Below, one piece after another: positions 31,033 through 41,294 of a stretch of DNA of 64,000 nt (positions within the stretch are counted from its first letter, which is position 1; every line of letters starts with the position of its first letter). The DNA comes from Adiantum capillus-veneris (Eukaryota; Streptophyta; Polypodiopsida; Polypodiales; Pteridaceae). Made by a program: the position numbers and the translations under genes. Location of the stretch: NCBI GenBank assembly GCA_014529385.2, contig CM043965.1, positions 59,864,433-59,928,432 of the forward strand, read 5' to 3'. The notes beneath the pieces are model-generated. The model searched no databases. It saw only the letters and a list, made by a program, of their open reading frames with translations, and was not told where the DNA came from.

Positions 31033-31388
31033 GCAAATGTACAAAATGTTAAAAATGAACAAAAATTTTTGTCTTATAAGACTCTCTTTTTCTTATTTGT
31101 GCACAAAAATGAAGTAGTATGCATGCTTAGATCAAGTTTGCGGAGACGACGTCTCCCGAACACCAAGTAGAGCTTGTCACTCTACTATGGAAGACTGATA
31201 GGACTAATGTGCAGACATGCTTGCGGCAGCCTCAGACTCTCAAGCGCCAAATGGACTAGTCATCCATTATGGAATGATGTCGTAGGGTAACATAGGGATC
31301 CTCTACCCGCTAAGAAAAGGACTCATGTATATGCTTTATCTTCTCTACACCATAGTCGAGGACGACTATGATTTCAAGAGAGAGGTAA
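31033..31388 (+). other. Noncoding 3' region with hairpin and polypurine tract
   Basis: Between the chromodomain stop and the 3' LTR. It holds a perfect hairpin CATAGTCG-AGGA-CGACTATG (31351-31370), followed by the purine-rich AAGAGAGAGG just before the LTR, the likely plus-strand primer. Both are conserved in copy 2 (hairpin 49841-49860). Confidence 0.8.
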
Positions 31389-32981
31389 TGTCATAATAAT
31401 CAATATCTAATTCTCCTAAATGATTTTCTCATATTAAACTGATCATTTAATGTGGGGAAGTGCCAAGGGAGAAAAAGCTAGAATATTGGTTAAGTTAGCA
31501 GACCGGCCACAGTAGGGATCCAAAGGAGGGAAAATAGGGATCCAAAGGGGGGGCCATCTGCAAAAGAGCCATGTGAAACAATGGGCCAAAAAGACCCTAA
31601 GGTTCAGCCCATTAAGACTTCCAAAATGCTAAGGTTCCAAAATTCAAAGGTTGTGTCCAAAGGTTGACCCTAGGGAAAATTGGATGCTTAGTGTGAGCTC
31701 AAAAAGTCTTTGCATATCCCTACATGGGAGGGGGCGAGCCCCAAAGCTAGGGGATGAGAGAGAAAGCTACACACACACACACAGGCTCCCTTTACACAAA
31801 GGGAATGAGGGACACATGTCAGCTCCCTAGGCCAGATGCCCACAAGGTGTGCCCAATTCCTATTGGAAGACCCTTGAAGTGGACCAATGAGAATTAAGCT
31901 AGAGTAAATCTAGTTTAATTAATTAAAAAAAACATTTAATAAAAGAAACCAATAAGAATTAAGTGTCCTAGAAGACTATTGGGCAGTCTCCCAAGGGGTC
32001 CAATGAGCATTCAGGAGCCCCATGGCTTGCCTGATTCCTATTGGCCAGGAGGCAAAGGGGTCCAATGAGAGTTTAGTTTAATTATTTAATTACCTAAAGC
32101 TCTCACAAAAGGGGAAAGGGGGACACATGTCAGAAGGCTATCACTTATGCTGCTTAATCCCTATTGGCTTGACCTGGGGAGGTCCAATGAGGCAAAAGCC
32201 AGCCTAACATAGCAGCTAGGGCTCGCCCAAGAGAGAGGGGGGGCTGATTTTTGCTTGGCATTGACACACACACTCTCACACTTGACCATGTGTGAAGGGG
32301 AAAATACTCTATCTCCTCCCAAGCTTTAATGGAGAGCTCATCACCTACTCCAAGCTTGTGAGATAGAAGCCTACATCAACACTCTCTTGGCATGTGGATG
32401 CAAATCCAACCAAGAGCCAAGCTTCAATGCATGCTCATCTTCTCTACCAAGCTAATTACTAAGCTAAGCTATGCTAATATGAGTGATTATGTGAGGAGAT
32501 GTACTTCTTTCTCGTAAGATACTTCTTTTTCCTCTCAATCTACTCTCATACCCTGCTAGCTCTCACCATCTTCGAAGGTGTGTGAGGTCTTGGGTCTGAG
32601 AACGGGGATAATTCAAGTTGTGTTTGATTAAGTGTTTTGCTTGGTGTATGAAGCTTCCATCTTCATTGCACTAGCTCATCTTGAAGGAACACAAAGAATT
32701 GTATTGTACAATGTCTCTCTTGATGGGAGAAACCATAATACAAAGCCTTTTGGAGGGGGGACCGGCTCCAAGCAAATCCGGTCCTCAACTGTTGTCAATA
32801 GCTTAATTGCTCTCTCTTTTGAAAGTATTGTCGATGCTATCTAACTAGGTGTTATGCTTTTTGTTGCTCTCTCCACCCAAGCACTCTTGTAATTCTCATT
32901 AGGAATCAACTCTAATGAAATGCTCACTATGTTCATGTTAATTTCCGCTACACATAAGATTTTAGGCCATTAAATGTTACA
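31389..32981 (+). repeat. 3' LTR of chromovirus copy 1
   Basis: 1,593 bp, same length as the 5' LTR and identical in the stretches compared. It is followed by GCATT, matching the 5 bp before the 5' LTR. Confidence 0.95.
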
Positions 32982-33053
32982 GCATTACACAATAGAGAAA
33001 GAGAGAATTCAGCCCATAAACAGTGTAGAAGAGATGGAGATGATGAGGTAGAA

Positions 33054-33057
<4 letters not shown>

Positions 33058-33090
<33 letters not shown>
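33058..33090. repeat. (GA)n microsatellite
   Basis: About 16 GA units within the right part of hAT-1. Confidence 0.95.
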
Positions 33091-33093
<3 letters not shown>

Positions 33094-33254
33094 CAGATTT
33101 TTGAAATTTGAAACAGGCATTCTGCCCTGCCCTTCTAGTTACACTCTGAGCCAGAACACCGTTCTGCTCCCATTCCCGTTCCGAGGCAAAATGCCTGTCT
33201 GGAACGCGTACTGGGAACGGGAGGAGCCTGTTCCGGCCGTTCCCTGTTACTCTG

Positions 33255-34569
33255 CTAGGAAGCTCTGGCTGGCTCTTTTCAAGATACGAAGCGAGTATAT
33301 TTCTCCTGATGCAATTACCTATGCTTACATCTTGAACGCATGTGGCACTATGTAGGAGCAACGATCACGTAAGCGAGCTTTTTGTCATGACATCTCAGAC
33401 TTGCCCTGGCAATTCCTCTGGCACTTGTGCTCCGTAGCATCCTAACATAGACTTAGCCAAATCTGGCCATTCACCGCCGCATAAATACTCTTCCTATTTC
33501 CAACTTCAGTCTTAGTCTTCCTCTTGGTATATATGAGAGCCCAATCCTTACTTTGCGATTTTTGGCCTCCAATTTCGCTCACAACATCGTTATAGGTTTA
33601 CGCAAATCCAAGCTCAAACTCTGCCTTACGGTTTAGCATGGAGGAGTTGGTGCCAATGATCAAACGAGTTAGAGTTCTTCGCAAAGTTGTTGGAAGATGC
33701 TGAGATGGGAAAAAGCCTTGGGCTGTTTTCAACAGATGCAAAGCGAGGGCATCTGTCCAGATGCAATCACCTATGCTTTCGTCTTGAAGGCATGTGGTAG
33801 TGCCTTGATGTCCGGAATATTGTCTCTTCAAGTGCGGTGATTGCGGGGTATATGCAATAGGGATAGGGCAAAGATGTTGTGGCTGGCTATTGGAATGTCG
33901 TCTCTTCAAGTGCATTGATTGTGGGATATGCCCAATAGGGACAGGACGAAGAAGCTATGGCTGGTTGTTTCTAACATGCAAAGCGAGGACATTTCTCCTG
34001 ATGTAATCACTTATGCTTGCATCTTGAAGGCATGTGGAACTACGTAGGAGCAACGATCACAAATGCGAGATGTTGTGCTCTTGAGAAACCACCAAAAAGT
34101 GCTTGAAGAGTTTTTTGTCCAGAATGTCGTCTCTAGGAACACACTAATTGCGGGATATGCTCAATGCAAAAATCTTTGGACTGTTTTCACCGAATGCGAA
34201 TCAATTTGGAAGACGCCGAGATGGGCAAAAGAACTCACGATAATATTGTTACTCAGCGGCTGCCGAAAACAAAATGTTATGCTTGCACTACCTTGGTCGA
34301 CATGTATGCCAAATTCTATAGGGCCAGGAAGCTCTGGGCTGTTTTATGCCAATGCGAAGCGAGGACATCGCTCCAGATGCGATCACCTATGATTTCATCT
34401 TGAAGGTAGGTGGCACTATGCAAGATGCTGATATGGGCAACAAAATTCACTCTGCCTATTCCCAACTTGAGTCTTAGTCTTCCTCCTAGTCTATATCAGA
34501 ACCCAATCCTTACCTGCTCTGCTACTTTTGGCCTCCAATTTCCCTGACATCATCATTACACATTTACGT
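33255..34569 (+). pseudogene. PPR pseudogene remnants, including a gene start
   Basis: 33255-33360 continues the PPR sequence interrupted by hAT-1 (DAITYAYILNACGTM). At 33365-33637 lies a noncoding stretch with GGTATATATGAGAGCC near 33526, then ATG at 33638 opening MEELVPMIKRVRVLRKVVG, which ends in a stop after about 21 codons. Further PPR scraps follow (DMYAKF near 34300, ISTP-like connectors, repeated ITYA phrases). The 33430-33730 block recurs at 34445-35600 (MEKLVPMIKRVNVLCKVVG at 35505), so a PPR gene start and its 5' flank were duplicated. Numerous stops and indels make all copies non-coding. Confidence 0.72.
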
Positions 34570-34577
34570 AGATCCAA

Positions 34578-35468
34578 CATAGTTACAAGGGATGGAGGGG
34601 ACATGGCCTAGGGCCGCCTAACGGCCAAAACCGATCCGGGGACGGACGGGGACAAAGGGAAACAGTCGGAAATTCATCCGACCGGCGGGGTCGCAAACTG
34701 CCGGACCGGGGACTATGGAGGAGATGGCCCATATTTGCAGCACTTGGCTGTTTGTGTCCTTAGCCAAGCATGTACCACTAGTTTCTTGGAGAAACTATGG
34801 AGTGTGTACAACCACATTGCCTCTAAGAAGAGGAATCGTCTTGGGGTCTAGAGGGCCAATGATTTGGTGTTTGTGAGCGCTAACTTGCGCATGCTTGCCA
34901 AGAGCGTCACACACAAGGCAGATCCCTTCACTGAGTGGGAGATGGCACAAGAGAATCCATCTATGGCCGAGACACTTTTGGAGGAGCTAGAGGAGGACTT
35001 CAAGGCTCAATGCGAGCCTCGCGAGGCCTCATATGTTGCTGAAGACCTCGAGTACGATGACGATATGGAGATTCAGCAGGCAAGCACTTCTTGAGTTTGA
35101 TCATCATTGATCACTCTCGAGTCTAGAGTCTACATACTACCTAGCCCTTTGTACTTTTTGTTATCCTTGAGGCTTGTCCTAAGTCCTATTTGAGCCCTTG
35201 TGGGCCGTGGCATGCACTTTTCATTTTGTATCCATCGATGTTTTATTAGCACATTTGCGCCTATATGACTCATGCTCTTTGGTCCATTTAGTATAAATTT
35301 GTGGTCAAAGTGATGCTCTATGTGTGTGGCATGTGTGTAGGTCAAAAAGTGCAAAAGAAGCTCTTTTTCTTTTTTTGCCGTCCCAACCCTCGTCCCCGTT
35401 TCCTGACTTTTGCCGTTCCGTCCCCGTCCCCGTTCCCGACCCTAACCCCACCGTCCCATGTAACTAAG
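34578..35468 (+). mobile_element. hAT-2 transposon, 891 bp, with transposase remnant
   Basis: Ends CATAGTTACAAGGGATGG (34578) and, read from the right, CTTAGTTACATGGGACGG (ending 35468) pair as inverted repeats with four mismatches. The flanking 8 bp are AGATCCAA and AGATCAAA (7 of 8 equal). The related PPR 5' flank at 33590-33625 shows the uninterrupted arrangement (AAATCCAAGCTCAAACTC), which acts as an empty site. Subterminal DNA is GC-rich with CCCCGTCCCCGTTCCC-like runs. Confidence 0.85.
34726..35094 (+). pseudogene. hAT transposase C-terminal (dimerisation) fragment
   Basis: One frame through a TAG at 34849-34851 reads LAVCVLSQACTTSFLEKLWS, then YNHIASKKRNRLGV, and LVFVSANLRMLAKS, the dimerisation region of hAT transposases, followed by an acidic tail ending TGA at 35092-35094. 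Most of the transposase is missing, so hAT-2 is an internally deleted derivative. It differs clearly from the hAT remnant at 1-1124. Confidence 0.82.
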
Positions 35469-35476
35469 AGATCAAA

Positions 35477-36104
35477 GCTCAAACTCCGACTTACGCTTTT
35501 CACATGGAGAAGTTGGTTCCAATGATCAAGCGAGTTAATGTTCTTTGCAAAGTTGTTGGAGGATGCTGAGATGGGCAAAAGTCCTGGGCTGTTTTCAACA
35601 GATGCAAAGTGAGGGCATCCCTCAAGATGCAATCAACTATGCTTTCATCTTGAAGGCATGTGGCACTGATGCGTTGATGTCCGGAATGTTGTCTCTTCAA
35701 GTGTAACGATTGCGAGATATGTGCAACGGGGACAGGACCAAGATACTGTGGCTGGTTGTCGGGATTTCATCTCTTCAAGTGCATTGATTGTGGGATATGC
35801 CCAACAGGGACAGGGCCAAGAGGCTCAGGCTGGCTGTTTCGAACTTGCGAAGCGAGGACATTTCTCTTGATGTAATCACTTATGCTTGCATCTTGATGCA
35901 CGTGGCACCACATAGGAGCAATGATCACATATGGGAGATGTGATGCTCTTGAGAAAGCACCAAAAAGTGCTTGAGGAGATTTCTGTCCAAAATGTCATCT
36001 CTTGGAACACACTGAATGTGGGATATGCTCCACACAAAAAGCTATATGTTGTTTTCATTGAATGTGAAGGAATTTGGAAGACAAGGAGATGGGCAAAAGA
36101 ACTC
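35477..36104 (+). pseudogene. PPR pseudogene fragment, 3' of hAT-2
   Basis: Continues the duplicated PPR gene start: ATG at 35505 (MEKLVPMIKRVNVLC), then PPR scraps in several frames (AITYA-like, VIDVRNVVSS-like, LEEISVQNVISWNTLNVGYA). It is cut at about 36104 by the truncated 5' LTR of the next element. Confidence 0.7.
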
Positions 36105-36158
36105 ACTTTGGAGCCAATACTCTCAGGGGTGGAACTCCGCCACTCCTTCTCGCGTGTC

Positions 36159-36159
<1 letters not shown>

Positions 36160-36204
<45 letters not shown>
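36160..36204. repeat. (CT)n microsatellite inside the LTR
   Basis: About 22 CT units in the 5' LTR remnant; the 3' LTR has a shorter array at 39503-39524. Confidence 0.95.
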
Positions 36205-36208
<4 letters not shown>

Positions 36209-36625
36209 TGTTTTTGTTGAATTGTTAAAAATCTGCTCAGTCTGTTATTTTCTATTGCACATGGTGCCCGTCTTGTGAAAGTGGTATCAGAGCATCACAC
36301 GTGTGCTTTTCTGAAAGCATACCGGTTTTACAAAAGAGCAGACGGAGCTATTGGAATTTTATTTGAGGTATCTTTGGCCTCCAACCCTGGACTTTTTAGC
36401 CACTCCCACCCTTACTTCATCGCGCATCGGGTGCACTCCCGTCTTCATCGTTGTGTCTTACAGGGCATAGGCCATACAAAACCCAAGACTTGGAATTCAT
36501 GGATTCAACAGAATATTTGCAGTTTTTGCTCAACGAGCTTCATGACATTCTTTCGCGGCATCCTCAATAGACTCTTCCGATGCTGCAAAGTTTTCAACAA
36601 TTTTTGAGCTACATGTTCCCCTCTA

Positions 36626-37279
36626 ATGCCCCCGGTGGTACCTCCTCCTCTGACACCAGAAAGTACGAGAGCTTCCAGCCAGCAACTTTCTCAGCCGTCT
36701 GTTCTAATTGGGGGAGTCTTCAGGAATATGGTGCGGCCATCTGACCCTGATTCAGTGCAACTGCCTTTGCCACTGCCATTGCCCCCACCTCCACCACCAC
36801 CGCCACCAGGCTACAATGGTTGGAGCCCATATGGATACCCTTATTATCCATACTCGGGATATGCGCCTAACCAACCCAAATATTTCAAAGATGGTGGCAC
36901 GACAGTCAAATTTTTCACTTTTTCCGAGGTGAAAGATCGCAAGAAAGCATTGCAATTCCTACAGCAATTCGACAACATCTATGCTTTGGAGAACTATACA
37001 GAAGAATCCCAGATTTCTCGAGTAGTGGGATTTCTTAAAGATAATGCTATGCAATGGAGGAGTTCAATTGCGACACAACTGCATGCTCCAAGGACCTGGC
37101 AAGCTTTCAAGACAGTTTTTGCACGTAGTTACATGACTTCGATGTTTGAAGTTCGGATTTTGGCAGAGTGGGGCAACTTGAAAATGCTTGCTACCAAAAC
37201 CATGGATGACTATAACCAAAGGTTTCTTGACGTATACCTTTCGGTGTCCTTCTTTAAGTTCATTCCCTTGGAGGATTAG
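36626..37279 (+). pseudogene. Gag N-terminal and capsid region of the gag-only element
   Basis: Pro-rich start (a run of PL and PPPP around residues 45-60), an aromatic YGYPYYPYSGYAPNQ segment, then the retrotransposon gag domain (FKDGGTTVKFFTFSEVKDRK, WRSSIATQLHAPRTWQAFKT, ILAEWGNLKM). The frame ends at a TAG (37277-37279), after which the same frame goes on (CERYTIGLPSPLQVSLSKS) before a frameshift near 37335. The usual product would be a capsid polyprotein. The in-frame stop and the shift make this copy defective. Confidence 0.78.
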
Positions 37280-37341
37280 TGTGAGCGCTACACCATTGGA
37301 CTACCATCACCATTGCAGGTCTCTCTAAGCAAGTCTCTACC

Positions 37342-38121
37342 ATGCAGGAGCTTATGGACCATGCCGCGGTCGGCTACAAGCTCATGAAAGGAAAGTTGGA
37401 GTTTACCACAGAAGAACCTCCGGACACTAACCAGAACTCCCGACAACAACGAACAAATTCTCGGGAATCTCGTGAAAACCAACCTCAACGGCCTCGTCTG
37501 ACACAACGTCAGCGAGATGCCTTGTTACAAGAAGGCCGATGCTTTGAATGTTTCCAAACATGGCATACATTCAATACATGTCCTGAGCGAGCCTCGACAT
37601 CCTCAGTGCAACCTTCTGCTCCCACGACAGACAAATGCCCGGGGCCACCTTCGGCCAAGAAGGCTAGACCTGCTATTGGACTAGTTACACCCGATATTTA
37701 TCGTATACACCTCGAGAGTTTTAATGAATTATGTAGAGCTTATAGAAAATTCAACGGCTTGAAAGCCCTTATTTTCTTTGACCCTGAAGCTATGGAGAGC
37801 TTCATACATCCAGAATTCTTAAAGTAGATGCACTTTGATTATGATGCAGAGGGTGGAGAAATTGAAGCTGATCAGCTAGCCACGGGGCAAACTCAGAAAG
37901 TGGTACCGCTCATTGGCGCACTTCTAGTGACTATACAAGATTATCATGGAAAAGCCAATTTCCACATTATGAAGTTGGGCAATTGCGACGTTCTCTTGGG
38001 CATGACCTGGCACGACAAGAATGATGCAACTCTCCAGGTCTGGAACCGAACCATCACCGTGATAGAGAAGGGCAAGCCCGTTGTCCTCAAAGTTCGGTTG
38101 TCTGAACAAAACCCTGAATGA
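37342..38121 (+). pseudogene. Gag zinc knuckle and retropepsin-like domain
   Basis: One frame with a TAG at 37825-37827. It starts in the end of gag (MQELMDHAAVGYKLMKGKLE), has a CCHC knuckle CFECFQTWHTFNTC, and then a protease-like region in which the catalytic D-S/T-G is altered: FFDPEAMESFIHPEF. After the TAG come VVPLIGALLVTIQDY and NCDVLLGMTWHD, the second half of the retropepsin-like fold. Even without the stop the active-site triplet reads D-P-E, so catalysis is unlikely. No RT follows. Confidence 0.75.
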
Positions 38122-38965
38122 CCTCTCTAGTTGTTTTCTAGTTAGATACTTTTGAACACTGTTTGAGAAAGTATTGTTTGAATTTTTTTTGAAATGGATG
38201 CTATATGTTTTAAACCTGTCTTGGTGCCGATTTGAATTGTTTGACTCTGGTTTTAATACTGGTTTCAATAATTGGTGATTTTACTCCCGGGTGGAGAAGT
38301 GAGAAATACTGTTTTGGTATTGTTTGAACCTCGGAACAATGCAGGCCGATGCCTAGGGTGCATTCTGTTGTATGTTAGAAAACCTCCGAACGACGCAGGC
38401 CGATGCCTGAGGAGCGGCTGGTTGTATGCTTGAACCTCCAAGCGACGCAGATTGCGGTCTGGGGAGCGTTTGGTTGTACAGTCCTCTGAGCTCATGGCCC
38501 AGACCTTTTTAGGTTATTTGCGGGGGGAGTGATGAGGTGGTCGTTGAGTAGCTTCATACCGTAGACCGTTTGTCTCGGGGGAGTGCTCAGCGGCGCTGTT
38601 TGTTGTGTCTTGTAACATGCATATGTAAGCATTTGTGTTGCATTGTGATGTGGCAATTACTGAGTATTCCTAATTGGATGAGATTGCCTCGGTATGTAAT
38701 TTTAGTGCATCAAGACACCCGTGGAATATCAGTACGGTCTGGGTGTGATGGCTAATTTTACTATGCCGGAATATCAAGAGTTCCAATCTGGACGAAAGAA
38801 GAAGCTAACTCCTTGATCAAAAGAGCCGAAAGGAGAAGCTAACTCCTTAACAAAAAGAGTAAACTGATTGTCCCTCAGAATGTCCCTTGGAAATTTTTGA
38901 GCTAACTTGAGTTGTTTTGTAGATGTTGTAATCGCGGACAATTACTCTCTTCCAAGAAGGGGAGA
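38122..38965 (+). other. Noncoding tail of the gag-only element with ~53 bp repeats
   Basis: No coding frame. Three imperfect copies of GAACCTC(G/C)GA..GACGCAGGCCGATGCC-type sequence start near 38326, 38380 and 38432 (period ~53). Later, AAGAAGCTAACTCCTT and GAGAAGCTAACTCCTT repeat at about 38800-38850. Confidence 0.65.
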
Positions 38966-39602
38966 TGTAACAAACTGTGGACGTGTCAAAACCCCTAAGA
39001 ATGGAGTCAACTTGCAGATGCCGCCGAGGGGCCTAAACCCTAAGAAGAACAAGTAACAAAAGAAGAAGTCGTACCAACTTATTGGGACCCGTCCGATGGG
39101 GCCCCAAGTGACATAAAAGGGAATAAAGAAAGACCCACACACACACACACACACAAGAAATTGCGTAGCTTTGATGACATGGCAGATTTTCAAAAATTGC
39201 GATTGTTGATGATGTGGCAGGCTGTACGGATTTTCGTAAATTACGCTTGCAGCTCTTTGGAATTGCTTTTGAATGAGGAGCTTTTGAGTTAAAAGGCTTT
39301 TCATGAAAAACTGCTTTTGGGTTTAGGGCCTTTAAATATGGGGCTAGGGCTCATCCTCTAGCATGCTTCCTGGAGAAGGTGCAGAGTTTGGAATATCGGC
39401 TTGTACTTTGTTGATGCAATATAAAGAAATACAGAAAGGGGTGCCAAGGTTCGGGGCCAATACTCTTTGGGGTGGAGTTCCACCACTCCGTGTCGTGTGT
39501 CGTCTCTCTCTCTCTCTCTCTCTCAGTTCTGTTTTTACTGAAGTGCTAAAAGTCTACTCAGTATCTTCTTTTCTATTGGCACGTGGTGCCCGTCTTGTGA
39601 CA
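38966..39602 (+). repeat. 3' LTR of the gag-only element
   Basis: 637 bp, starts TGTAACAAAC and ends TTGTGACA. It contains (CA)n at 39136-39154 and (CT)n at 39503-39524. Confidence 0.82.
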
Positions 39603-41294
39603 TGGGCTGTTTTTAGTAGATGCGAAGTGAGGGAATTTCTTTAGGTGTTGCATCTTGAAGGCATGTGACCCTATGTAGAACGCCAATATCGAAAACATAA
39701 TTCATGATGATATTGTTAGTCAAGGGCTATTGGAAGGAAACATCGTACTTGACACTGCCTTGGTTGACATGTATGCCAAATGTGGTGTACTTTTTGAAGC
39801 ACAAAAAGTTCTAAAGGAGCTTTGCCTGTCCAAAATATTATGCCTTGGATTGCATTGAATGCGGGATATGCCCAACATGGGTGGAATCAGGAAGCTCTAG
39901 GGTGTTTTCAGCTGATGCGAAATGAGCGCATCTCTCGAGATGTGCAATCACCTATGCTTGTATCTTGAAGGCATCTAGCAATTTGAAAGACACTAGGATG
40001 GACAAAAGAGTTCACGATGACATTGTAAGTTGGGCTGCTGAAAAAAATGTTATGATTGGCACTACCTTGGTCACCATGTATGACAAATGTGGTAGGACCA
40101 AGAAGCCTTAGCGGATGCGAAGCGACAACATCTCTCTAGATGCATCGCCTAAGCTTTCTTGCAGGCATGTGACACTACGCAAGACGCGATATGGGCATCA
40201 AAATTTACACTGATATTGTTAGTCAAGGGTTGTTGAAAAAAGAAGAAGTGCTTGGCGTTGCCTAAAGTGCACACGAAGATTCTTTTACAAAACAAATCTT
40301 GTTTGCTCTGTCAGATTCTCCTCGAGAACTTGTGTGTGCTCCATTACGGAAAATGCCCCACAACATGACGACATCTCTCCAAATGCAATCATGATGATGT
40401 TTTTAGTCGAGAGATGTTGGAAAAAGAATTCATGCTTGAAAATGCCATGCTTGACATATACGCAAAATGTGGTTCACTTCAAAAAGCTCAAAAAAGTGCT
40501 CGACGAGTTTCCTATCCACAATGTCATCTCTTGTAATGCACTGATTGCGCAAGGGAAGAAGATCTAGGCTGTTTTCAACGGATGCAATGCGAGGGCGTTT
40601 CTCCATATGTAATCACCTATGCTTGCACCTTGAAGGCATGTAACACTTTGTAGGACTCCAATATGGGCGACATTGATATTGTTAGACAAGGGCTATTGAA
40701 ACAGAACGTCTTGCTTGGCATTGCCTTGTATGCCAAGACAGATCATTGGATGGTTTTTTCATCTCATCCCATGGTGAGAAAGTCGTTTGCAGAGTAGAAA
40801 ACAATAGACCTCATGCATCCCAAATGGCCACTCAATATTCCACAAGTCCTCCATGGCCATTGCAAATGAGTAGTGCTGGACTCAAAGTCAGACAACAAGA
40901 ATTCGTGATAATATTGCTAATTGCGTATGTTGATGTCATATGTGGTGCCCTCATGAAAGCACTAGGCTTATGCAAGATCTTTACATGGGGCTGAAAATTA
41001 ACGATGAGATTGCTAGTCAGGGGCTATTAAAGAAACATGCTGTGCTTGGCAATGCTATATGTATGTCAAATATGGTGCCCTTATAAAAGCCCATGAAGTT
41101 CTTGATGAGCTTTCTATCCATCAGAACATTGGTGAGTGTATATGCTAGACGTGGTACTCTCACACAAGCACAAAAAACTATTGATGGGTTTTGTCCCCCG
41201 GATGTCATCTCATAATGCACATTGATTGCAGAATATGCTCAACATGGATGTGCCAAGGAAGCCTGGGCTATTTTATCCAGGTATGAATGGAAGT
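39603..41294 (+). pseudogene. PPR pseudogene block, copy A of a duplicated segment
   Basis: Long run of decayed PPR sequence in changing frames: IIHDDIVSQGLLEGN, TALVDMYAKCGVLFEAQKVL, HDDVFSREMLEKE, LDIYAKCGSLQKAQK. At 39603-40936 it matches 52672-54022 closely, stop codons included, so decay preceded or accompanied duplication. It ends at the target duplication GAAGT of chromovirus copy 2; PPR sequence resumes at 51486. Confidence 0.78.

Larger units (their letters stand above)
24075..32981 (+). mobile_element. Ty3/gypsy chromovirus copy 1, full length, 8,907 bp
   Basis: Two 1,593 bp LTRs (24075-25667 and 31389-32981) begin TGTCATAATAATC and end AAATGTTACA. They look identical wherever I compared them. 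The target duplication is GCATT (24070-24074 and 32982-32986). The primer site TTGGTATCAGAGC at 25668 matches initiator Met-tRNA usage. Gene order is gag, protease, RT, RNase H, integrase, chromodomain, as in Ty3/gypsy chromoviruses. Compared with copy 2, the coding part has two single-base deletions (near 27090 and 30690), so equal LTRs suggest recent insertion while the ORF is already broken. It lies inside hAT-1. Confidence 0.96.
23619..33254. mobile_element. hAT-1 nonautonomous transposon (724 bp) split by an LTR element
   Basis: Inverted ends CAAAGTTACACGGAACGG (from 23619) and, read from the right, CAGAGTAACAGGGAACGG (ending 33254) pair with three mismatches. They are flanked by the 8 bp duplication CTAGGAAG (23611-23618 and 33255-33262), the hAT signature. 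PPR sequence reads across the two sides. Removing the LTR retrotransposon (24075-32981) and its target duplication leaves about 724 bp with no transposase. The sequence near both ends is rich in GGAACGGGAACGG-like phrases. Confidence 0.85.
36105..39602 (+). mobile_element. Gag-protease LTR element without polymerase, 5' LTR truncated
   Basis: The 3' LTR is 38966-39602 (637 bp, TGTAACAAACTG to CTTGTGACA), preceded by the purine tract AAGAAGGGGAGA. Only the last ~175 bp of the 5' LTR remain (36105-36280; shared GCCAATACTCT, GGGGTGGA, a (CT)n and GTGCCCGTCTTGTGA). TGGTATCAGAGCA at about 36282 is the primer site. Internally there are gag and a protease-like domain but no RT, RNase H or integrase. 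This matches the non-autonomous TR-GAG type, which needs enzymes from other elements. No target duplication can be tested because the 5' end is lost. Confidence 0.8.

Noticed and set aside
34063-34403. Two 80-110 codon frames that look like a small PPR gene
   Set aside because: PPR motifs jump between the two frames, so these are pieces of a frameshifted pseudogene.
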